Shown here: piece after piece, positions 1 through 4,731 of the stretch
Layout: each line of letters starts with the position of its first letter
Numbering within the stretch: position 1 is the first letter of the stretch
From: a bacterium UBP1_UBA4771
GTDB lineage: Bacteria; Krumholzibacteriota; Krumholzibacteriia; Krumholzibacteriales; Krumholzibacteriaceae
DNA: 7,091 bases
Direction of reading: 5' to 3'
Assembly (NCBI GenBank): GCA_002403295.1
Contig: DHHN01000193.1
Coordinates: 17,989-25,079, forward strand
Program-made: the position numbers and the translations under genes
Notes under the pieces: generated by a model
The model's input: the letters and a program-made list of their open reading frames with translations, nothing else
The model's database searches: none
Told to the model about the DNA's origin: nothing

Positions 1-92
1 GGCGCGGCGGCGAGCGCGGCCGCCGAGGCGAGCCCCGCGAGCGCTCCCGAGAGAAATCCCCGGCGCGTGATTTCCGCACGATTTCGATCCAT
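1..92 (-). CDS. Tat-exported protein, N-terminal fragment (runs off left edge)
   Basis: This is the first 30 codons of a leftward gene cut by the window edge. It starts at the ATG at 92-90. The N-terminus contains ITRRGFLSGALAG followed by an Ala/Leu-rich hydrophobic stretch. That is a textbook twin-arginine (Tat) signal, so the mature protein is probably folded, and perhaps cofactor-loaded, before crossing the inner membrane. A perfect AGGAGG at 102-97 lies four bases before the ATG and directly abuts the TAG stop of the upstream hydrolase-like gene (105-103). The two genes are therefore almost certainly co-transcribed and possibly translationally coupled. The mature domain is outside the window, so its function cannot be called. 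Tat substrates of this type are often oxidoreductases, but hydrolases and other secreted enzymes also use this signal. Confidence 0.85.
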   Translation of the reverse strand, partial: MDRNRAEITRRGFLSGALAGLASAAALAAA

Positions 93-96
93 GATT

Positions 97-102
97 CCTC
101 CT
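97..102 (-). promoter_or_regulatory. Shine-Dalgarno site of the Tat-substrate gene
   Basis: AGGAGG on the minus strand sits between the upstream stop codon (TAG, 105-103) and the ATG at 92, with a spacer of four bases (AATC). Because it touches the stop codon, ribosomes finishing the upstream gene arrive directly on it. This supports the short N-terminal fragment being a real gene. Confidence 0.8.
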
Positions 103-1674
103 CTAGCCGCCGAGCCTCTTGAGCATCGCCTCGGCCTGAGATTTGAGCGCGTCCCGCATCTCGTCGTCGAGGGACGTATCGATGGAGAGAAGGTCGAGCG
201 TTTTCTTGAAGCAGCCGCGCGCTTCGTCCGCCCGGCCGGCGTAGGCGCACGTCTCGCCGAGGCTCGCCCATGCGTTTGCCGAGCCCGGGTAGAGGTCGGT
301 CTCGAGTTTGAATATCTCCGTCGCCTCTTCGAGGCGCTGCGCAGCGAGAAATTGATAGCCGAGCGTGTTGAGAGCCGCGGGCGCGATGGGTGCCGCGGCC
401 CCTTCGGCGCGCAAGCGCCGCAGGAGCGCGACCCCCGCCGTTACTCCCTCTTCCCAGAAGACCGCGGCGATCTCCTCGTCTCTGAGGGGGGCCGGAACCG
501 CATGGGCGACGCGGACCGCTTCGACACCGGGAGGCGGCGCGCCGGAAACGGCGCCGGCGAGCGCGGCGAGCGCCTCGACGCTTCCCTTCACGTGGCCGTC
601 GAGAAACAGACGCACCGTCAGGCAGAGAGAAACGTAGGAGGAGTCTCCTCGGTCCGCGCCCCGTCCCGGCACCGCCGCGGCGAGCGCGGCGTAGTTCGAG
701 AAGCCTCGAGGCTCCGCGGCGGCCATCGTCGCGAGGAACCGCGTCGAGTGAACGAGCGAATCGACCGACGCGGAGACCGCGGGCGAGCGTTCCCCGTCGA
801 CAATCGAGAGGAGGGGCGCGGAGAACCGTTCTGGCCGGTAGCCGCGGCATCGCGCGACGAGCTCCGCGCGGCCCGCGCCGGCGGTCCATTCGCCGAGCGT
901 CACGACGGCGTCGACGTCGGTGTTCCGCATGGCGAGAACGAGAGCCGAGAGGGCGCCGAACCCGTTTCCCGCGAGCGCGAGCTTGTCCCCGTCGTACTGC
1001 GGCCAGTCGCGGAGCGCGGCGACGATGAACTCCTTGTCGCGGACGAGCGCCTCGAGATCGTCGAGATCGGCGGCGGGATCGCGCAGCATGCCGCCGACCG
1101 AATGCGACGTCGCGACCGTGTAGCCGTGGCTCGCGAGATACTCGCACAGCAGCGCGTTTTCCCCGGGCGCGCCCCGCAGATCCGGGTGGTACACGACGAG
1201 CGGAAACGTTCCCGCGAGCGGCGTCGCGTCGCGGACGGCGGCGAGCGCGACGTTCATGAGATCGACGACGCCGCCGCGCTGCCCCTGGAAGAACGGATAG
1301 AGGGCCGAGTAGATCTCGCGCTCCTGGAGGCGCGAAACGAGCGGAAAAAGCTCGGGATCACGCGGGGCCGCAAAGGAATATTCGCCGTAGACCATCCGCG
1401 GCGCGCCGGCGGCCTCCTCGGCGGGATACCAGAGATAGATGAGCACGGGCCGGGCGCGCTCGCCGGGGCGCACCGTTCCGGCGGGTCCGTGCCTGTCCCG
1501 GAAGGTCCGGGAATAGTCGTAACGCTCCATCGTGCGGAACCCCACCGCATGGGGACCGAATTCGAATTTTCCCCAGCGACGCGGGGGCGCGGTCGCCTCC
1601 GCGCTCCCGGCCGCATGCAGGAGCGCCGGAATGATCACGAGCGCCCAGGCCGCCACGCCATGTCGTGCGCGCAT
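103..1674 (-). CDS. Secreted alpha/beta-hydrolase-like protein with C-terminal TPRs; nucleophile apparently replaced by Gly
   Basis: The product has 523 residues. Residues 1-27 look like a Sec signal peptide: Arg-containing n-region, hydrophobic core AWALVIIPALL, and a likely cleavage after SAEA. Residues about 70-370 resemble the dienelactone-hydrolase/PAF-acetylhydrolase type of alpha/beta-hydrolase. Supporting segments are the strand FPLVVYHPDLRG (157-168), the helix and strand ENALLCEYLASHGYTVAT (172-189), the elbow LALAGNGFG (232-240) and the closing helix LFLDGHVKG (356-364). The elbow reads G-N-G-F-G instead of G-x-S-x-G, so the usual serine is Gly238 and ordinary esterase activity is doubtful. 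Residues about 434-500 fit two TPR repeats, with cores around NTLGYQFLAAQRLEEA and AWASLGETCAYAGRADEA, suggesting protein binding. The start at 1674 is chosen because GAGGGGG lies at 1685-1679 and a signal peptide follows. An in-frame extension to 1947 would run into the HD-GYP gene. The next gene begins 10 bases after the stop. The hydrolase family call rests on fold-like motifs only. Confidence 0.8.
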   Translation of the reverse strand: MRARHGVAAWALVIIPALLHAAGSAEATAPPRRWGKFEFGPHAVGFRTMERYDYSRTFRDRHGPAGTVRPGERARPVLIYLWYPAEEAAGAPRMVYGEYSFAAPRDPELFPLVSRLQEREIYSALYPFFQGQRGGVVDLMNVALAAVRDATPLAGTFPLVVYHPDLRGAPGENALLCEYLASHGYTVATSHSVGGMLRDPAADLDDLEALVRDKEFIVAALRDWPQYDGDKLALAGNGFGALSALVLAMRNTDVDAVVTLGEWTAGAGRAELVARCRGYRPERFSAPLLSIVDGERSPAVSASVDSLVHSTRFLATMAAAEPRGFSNYAALAAAVPGRGADRGDSSYVSLCLTVRLFLDGHVKGSVEALAALAGAVSGAPPPGVEAVRVAHAVPAPLRDEEIAAVFWEEGVTAGVALLRRLRAEGAAAPIAPAALNTLGYQFLAAQRLEEATEIFKLETDLYPGSANAWASLGETCAYAGRADEARGCFKKTLDLLSIDTSLDDEMRDALKSQAEAMLKRLGG

Positions 1675-1724
1675 AGTACCCCCTCGATGCGATGCCGAAT
1701 GCCGACGCGGGCTATTCCCCATAT

Positions 1725-1754
1725 ACTGTAATGAATGACATGCCGATGAGGCAA
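1725..1754 (-). promoter_or_regulatory. Candidate sigma70-type promoter for the hydrolase-like gene
   Basis: On the minus strand TTGCCT (1754-1749) and TACAGT (1730-1725) are separated by 18 bases. Each matches four of six consensus positions. They lie in a locally AT-richer patch about 50 bases before the ATG at 1674, inside the 157-base gap after the HD-GYP gene. This suggests the hydrolase/Tat pair can be transcribed independently of the HD-GYP gene. The call rests on motif inspection only. Confidence 0.4.
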
Positions 1755-1831
1755 GCGGGAGATGCAGCGGCGGGAAAGGGGGTTTTTCGAAGACACGACC
1801 GAGCGATGTCCGGCGCCGGGCGGCGAATCCT

Positions 1832-2881
1832 CTAGTCCACGAGCGCCGCGGCCGGCGCGGGAGCTGCGGCGATCGGGGGTTCGCTGTCGGAGAGGCGCTT
1901 CGAAACCTCGGCGAAGATCCTTTCCGCCCGCTGGAAACAGTCGACAATGGCCGGGTCGAATTGTCTCGCCCGCTGATCGAGGATGTACTGCCGGGCGCGT
2001 TCGTGCGGCAGAGCTGTCTTGTAAGGTCGTTTCGAGGTGAGCGCGTCGTACACGTCCGCGAGCGCCACGATGCGGGCGCTCACGGGGATGTCGTTACCCC
2101 CGAGACCGTGCGGGTAGCCGCTTCCGTCGAACCGCTCGTGGTGCCAGAACGCGATGTCGCGCGCCGTCTTGAGGAACTTCGCCCCCGGATATTGCGCGAG
2201 CGCTTGCCCGAGCGTCTTGCCGCCGATGATGGCATGGGTTTTCATGATCTCGAATTCGGCGGGATCGAGAGAGCCGGGCTTGAGAAGAATGGCGTCGGGA
2301 ATGCCGACCTTGCCGATGTCGTGGAGGGGGCTCGTGAGGTAAATCGTTTCGACGTCGGCATGCGAGAGGGCGCCGGCGAATTCGCTCGAATGGACGAGCA
2401 TGTTGCCGAGGAGGCGCGAATATTCGCGAATGCGGTCGAGGTGGCGTCCCGTCTCGGGATCGCGCGATTCGGCGAGCTTCGCGAGCGCGAAGATGACCAT
2501 ATAGTGGTGCTCCGCGGACAGGATGCGCTCCGCTACGCGTATGCGCGCTTCGAGCTCGATCGGGTCGAACGGTTTCATGAGAAACTCGTCCGCCCCGGCC
2601 CGCAGCCCTTCGATGATATCCGATTTTTGGCTTCGGGACGTGAGCATGATGATGTAGATGTAGCCGGGAGCCGTTTGCGAGCGGATCCACCTGCACAGCG
2701 CCGGTCCGTCCATCTCGGGCATGACCCAGTCCGTGATGACCATGCGGGCGGAGCTCGAGAAGATCCGCGTCGTCGCTTCGACGCCGTTTTCGGCGGTGAC
2801 GACCTCATGCCCCTTTTCGATCAGGGCGTCCTTGAGGATTTCGCGATACAGTTTGTCGTCGTCGACCACGAGTATTTTCAT
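1832..2881 (-). CDS. Response regulator, REC plus HD-GYP (c-di-GMP phosphodiesterase)
   Basis: The product has 349 residues and two domains. The receiver domain (about 1-120) has the acidic cluster D7-D8-D9, the phospho-acceptor D51 in VITDWVMPEMDG, T81 in MLTS and K103 in LMKPF, so all conserved receiver positions are present. The HD-GYP domain (about 125-325) has HDIGK at 187-191 and the HHERFDGSGYP signature at 247-257. By alignment with characterised HD-GYP enzymes, E143, H147, H187, D188, H216, H247, H248 and D276 would be the metal ligands, and all are present. The expected activity is hydrolysis of cyclic di-GMP in the cytoplasm, controlled by phosphorylation of D51, as in RpfG-like regulators. 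The C-terminal tail (334-349) is Ala/Pro-rich and probably disordered. No histidine kinase is adjacent, so the partner is encoded elsewhere. The start at 2881 is supported by GGAG at 2893-2890, eight bases upstream. Confidence 0.95.
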   Translation of the reverse strand: MKILVVDDDKLYREILKDALIEKGHEVVTAENGVEATTRIFSSSARMVITDWVMPEMDGPALCRWIRSQTAPGYIYIIMLTSRSQKSDIIEGLRAGADEFLMKPFDPIELEARIRVAERILSAEHHYMVIFALAKLAESRDPETGRHLDRIREYSRLLGNMLVHSSEFAGALSHADVETIYLTSPLHDIGKVGIPDAILLKPGSLDPAEFEIMKTHAIIGGKTLGQALAQYPGAKFLKTARDIAFWHHERFDGSGYPHGLGGNDIPVSARIVALADVYDALTSKRPYKTALPHERARQYILDQRARQFDPAIVDCFQRAERIFAEVSKRLSDSEPPIAAAPAPAAALVD

Positions 2882-2924
2882 GCGTCGTTCTCCGGTAGCA
2901 GTTGACGATCGCGCGCATCACGAG

Positions 2925-2992
2925 AGCCGGCCGCCTCGGCCGCCGCCGGGGCGGAATGGCCATGTTCGCCGGCCCCGAGCGGCCGGCTTTTT
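2925..2992 (+). terminator. Terminator-like hairpin with T run, oriented rightward
   Basis: The left arm at 2925-2939 (AGCCGGCCGCCTCGG) pairs with the right arm at 2975-2988 (CCGAGCGGCCGGCT) over 14 base pairs with one bulged C. Five Ts follow at 2988-2992. This is the form of a rho-independent terminator on the plus strand, although the loop of about 35 bases is long and contains further GC-rich pairing. No rightward gene precedes it. It could stop antisense transcription entering from the HD-GYP locus, or act instead as a structured element in the leftward HD-GYP leader, about 44 bases before the start codon. Confidence 0.4.
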
Positions 2993-3053
2993 CGGCGTAT
3001 CATCCGTTTCGGGCATAAATCATACCGAATCGGCGCCGCCTATGCGGCATTGG

Positions 3054-3069
3054 GTATAACTGCTTATAC
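3054..3069. repeat. Operator-like inverted repeat GTATAA-CTGC-TTATAC
   Basis: Two perfect six-base arms flank a four-base spacer in an AT-richer island of otherwise GC-rich DNA, upstream of the HD-GYP gene. The symmetry and position suit a dimeric repressor or activator site. The arms also contain TATAAC and TATAAG boxes on the plus and minus strands that could act as -10 elements. No regulator gene for it is present in the window. Confidence 0.35.
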
Positions 3070-3124
3070 GGTTACCGTCCGGATCGCGGGAAGACTGCGA
3101 CTTGAGGAAGCGCCCTCCGGAGGA

Positions 3125-3143
3125 GGCGCCGGCGGCCGGCGCC
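3125..3143. repeat. GC-rich near-perfect palindrome
   Basis: GGCGCCGGC and GCCGGCGCC are perfect reverse complements around a single central G. As RNA or single-stranded DNA this would form a short, very stable hairpin on either strand. No T run follows. In DNA of this composition such palindromes also arise by chance, so a role as a transcript end or protein site is only possible. Confidence 0.35.
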
Positions 3144-3159
3144 GGCGGATCGTGAGGGA

Positions 3160-3282
3160 TCATTGCCTTTTCGACGCGATATTCTCGGTTTGCGTCTCGG
3201 TCACGCGGGCGCCGGCGACGGCAACACGGATCTTTTCCCCGCCGCTCGGCGCGTGCCCCGCCGGCGCCGGGCCGGCGGGCAT
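3160..3282 (-). CDS. Possible 40-residue ORF coupled to the MFS stop (uncertain)
   Basis: An ATG at 3282-3280 overlaps the MFS stop as TGATG, an arrangement typical of translational coupling. The frame runs for 40 codons to TGA at 3162-3160. The peptide begins with a Pro/Ala/Gly-rich segment (residues 1-15) and ends with EKIRVAVAGARVTETQTENI and a short basic tail. Codon third positions are mostly G or C, as in the neighbouring genes, but GC-rich noncoding DNA can look the same. There is no Shine-Dalgarno site, no domain I recognise and no membrane segment, and a strong hairpin covers the first codons. It may be a chance frame or the remnant of a longer MFS C-terminus. Confidence 0.2.
   Translation of the reverse strand: MPAGPAPAGHAPSGGEKIRVAVAGARVTETQTENIASKRQ
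3254..3281 (-). terminator. Stem-loop directly after the MFS stop, no T run
   Basis: Arms TGCCCCGCCGGC (3254-3265) and GCCGGCGGGCA (3271-3281) pair over 11 base pairs with one bulged C and a five-base loop. The stem begins at the base next to the MFS stop codon. No T tract follows in the leftward direction, so it is not a standard rho-independent terminator. It could stabilise the 3' end of the MFS message or mark an end that needs other factors. Confidence 0.3.
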
Positions 3283-4574
3283 CACGCCGGGCGTCTTCGC
3301 AGAAGGAGCGCTCCGAAGAGGCAACCGGCGGCGAGGGCGAGGACCGCGCCCGTGAGGAAGGTCGCCTCCGGCGAGAACCGGCTCCAGAGCCAGCCGCCGA
3401 GGAGCCCGGCGGGCAGAAGGGCGAGACCGATCACGGTATGGTACAGGGCGAACCCCGTCGCGCGCCGCTCCTTCGGAACGATCGTCGCGAGGTATGCGGT
3501 GCCGACGCCCTCGGTGAAGCCGAGATAGACTCCCTGCAGCGGGAAGAGGAGCCAGAGGGCCGCCGCGCTTCCGGCGAGCGCGAACGCCGCGTACGCCGCC
3601 GCGAAGAGGAAATAGCCGAGGAACGCTATCCGGTCCCTGCCGGCGCGGTCCGCGAGCTTTCCGGCGGGATAGGAGAGGAGCGCGCTCGAGAGGTTCATCG
3701 TGAGGTAGAGGATCGGGATGAGGCTCACGGTGAACCACGGGCTGCGCGCCTCCGTGATGATCTCCTTCGCCCGCAGGATGAGAAAGAAGCTCGACGAGTT
3801 GCCGAGGTAGAAGATCGCGGTGACGGCGAGGTAGAGCTTCATCTCGCGGGAGAAGGGCGTCCTCGCCGCGTCTCCGCCCTCGCGAGCGCCGCCCGCGGAG
3901 CGGCCCGCCGGGACCGCGCCGTGGGGCGTGAGAGCCGGGCCGGCCGCGGCCGCCGCGCCGGGCCGGCGGGCGTGCTCGCGCACGAAGATCTGTATCGTCG
4001 CGACGGCCGCGGCCGCCGGTATCATCGCGAGCCAGAAAAGGGACCGGTACGCGAGTCCCGAGGCGAGGATCGCCGTCGCGAGCACGGGGCCGACCACCGC
4101 TCCGGCCGTGTCCATCGCCCGCTGGATGCCGAAGGAGCGGCCGTATCGGTCCGGGGGACTCGCCTCCGTTATGAGCGCGTCGCGCGGCGGCGTCCGGATC
4201 CCCTTGCCGGCGCGGTCGACGAGCCGGAAGGCGAGCACCTGACCCCACCCGGCCGAGAGCGCGAGGATGGGGCGGGCGAGGACGGACAGGCCGTAGCCGA
4301 GCAGGATCGCCGATTTGCGCTTCCGGAAGCGGTCCGAGATCACTCCCGAGATCACGCGGAAGAGCGAGGCCGTCGCTTCCGAGAGGCCGGCGACGAAACC
4401 GATGGCGACGGTTCCGGCGCCGAGGGACGAGAGAAATACGGGAAGGAGCGGGTAGATCATCTCGCTCGAGACGTCCATGAAGAAGCTCACCCAGCCGAGG
4501 GCGAAGATGGTCCGTCCGCCGAGCCGCTCTCCGGCCGCCCCGCCGCCGCTCGCGTTCGTCTTCGATTCGCTCAC
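3282..4574 (-). CDS. Major facilitator superfamily transporter
   Basis: The product has 430 residues, normal for a 12-helix MFS carrier in the inner membrane. The loop between helices 2 and 3 carries the family signature GVISDRFRKRK (77-87), and the second half repeats it as GKLADRAGRDR. The motif DRAGKGIRTPPRDAL (120-134) marks a subgroup that I recall as related to archaeal MJ1317; such proteins have mostly unassigned substrates and are often annotated as drug or sugar-efflux-like. A central hydrophilic loop of about 40 residues (201-243), rich in Ala, Gly and Pro, separates the two six-helix halves. GTG at 4574 is chosen because GAGGAG lies seven bases upstream (4587-4582) and the N-terminus then begins MSESKTN. 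Longer in-frame starts lack a ribosome site. The gene is divergent from the CoA-transferase/GNAT gene across a short shared promoter region. The substrate cannot be predicted. Confidence 0.93.
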   Translation of the reverse strand: MSESKTNASGGGAAGERLGGRTIFALGWVSFFMDVSSEMIYPLLPVFLSSLGAGTVAIGFVAGLSEATASLFRVISGVISDRFRKRKSAILLGYGLSVLARPILALSAGWGQVLAFRLVDRAGKGIRTPPRDALITEASPPDRYGRSFGIQRAMDTAGAVVGPVLATAILASGLAYRSLFWLAMIPAAAAVATIQIFVREHARRPGAAAAAGPALTPHGAVPAGRSAGGAREGGDAARTPFSREMKLYLAVTAIFYLGNSSSFFLILRAKEIITEARSPWFTVSLIPILYLTMNLSSALLSYPAGKLADRAGRDRIAFLGYFLFAAAYAAFALAGSAAALWLLFPLQGVYLGFTEGVGTAYLATIVPKERRATGFALYHTVIGLALLPAGLLGGWLWSRFSPEATFLTGAVLALAAGCLFGALLLRRRPA

Positions 4575-4581
4575 CGGCTCT

Positions 4582-4587
4582 CTCCTC
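4582..4587 (-). promoter_or_regulatory. Shine-Dalgarno site deciding the GTG start of the MFS gene
   Basis: GAGGAG on the minus strand lies seven bases before the GTG at 4574. The upstream in-frame ATG at 4658 has only AT-rich sequence before it and would place a Pro/Arg-rich stretch at the N-terminus, so the GTG is preferred. Confidence 0.8.
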
Positions 4588-4637
4588 GATGACTCGCGGA
4601 TCGCGCGCGCCGCCCGGACCGCCGGGCACGGAGCACG

Positions 4638-4665
4638 AATATACCGGAGCCGATTCATTTTACAA
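4638..4665 (-). promoter_or_regulatory. Candidate sigma70-type promoter for the MFS gene
   Basis: On the minus strand TTGTAA (4665-4660) and TATATT (4643-4638) are separated by 16 bases and match four and five of six consensus positions. They lie in the AT-rich island of the divergent intergenic region, giving a predicted leader of about 55 to 60 bases before the GTG at 4574. On the plus strand TACAAT (4661-4666) is a -10-like box that could serve the CoA-transferase/GNAT gene, but I see no good -35 partner for it. Confidence 0.5.
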
Positions 4666-4715
4666 TAATTTTTCGTGGCGCCGGGCCCGCCGGGCGCACT
4701 ACCATACGGGAACAC

Positions 4716-4721
4716 AGGAGG
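4716..4721 (+). promoter_or_regulatory. Shine-Dalgarno site deciding the GTG start of the CoA-transferase/GNAT gene
   Basis: AGGAGG lies ten bases before the GTG at 4732. This is slightly long but acceptable. A longer in-frame GTG start at 4675 would add 19 residues of Pro/Gly-rich sequence that overlaps the promoter region and has no ribosome site, so 4732 is preferred. Confidence 0.75.
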
Positions 4722-4731
4722 TCGCGAAATC

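Larger units (their letters stand above)
2882..3281. other. Gene-poor intergenic stretch of about 400 bases between the MFS and HD-GYP genes
   Basis: No convincing full-size gene lies here on either strand. It holds the HD-GYP ribosome site, a long GC-rich hairpin (2925-2992), and an AT-richer island (about 3000-3070) that probably carries the HD-GYP promoter. A TATGAT box lies at 3024-3019 on the minus strand, but with no recognisable -35 element. It also holds an operator-like inverted repeat (3054-3069), a GC-rich palindrome (3125-3143), a possible 40-residue reading frame directly after the MFS stop (3282-3160) and a stem-loop just after that stop (3254-3281). If transcription of the HD-GYP gene starts in the AT-rich island, its leader would be over 100 bases long. 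Confidence 0.6.

Noticed and set aside
67..1731. Long rightward open frame opposite the hydrolase-like gene
   Set aside because: It is a shadow of GC-rich codon use: Arg/Glu-rich, no recognisable motif and no ribosome site, whereas the opposite strand has a signal peptide, fold motifs and TPRs.
1675..1947. N-terminal extension of the hydrolase-like gene
   Set aside because: It would overlap the HD-GYP gene by over 100 bases and bury the signal peptide; the ATG at 1674 has its own ribosome site.
1961..2905. Rightward 314-codon frame opposite the HD-GYP gene
   Set aside because: It is antisense to clear REC and HD-GYP motifs, with no motif of its own.
3050..3355. Rightward 101-codon frame in the intergenic stretch
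   Set aside because: It starts without a ribosome site, runs into the antisense of the MFS 3' end, and is Arg/Gly/Pro-rich with no recognisable feature.
3438..4592. Rightward and alternative leftward frames across the MFS gene
   Set aside because: They are charged, Arg/Glu-rich shadow frames with no membrane segments, whereas the chosen frame shows MFS helices and both signature loops.
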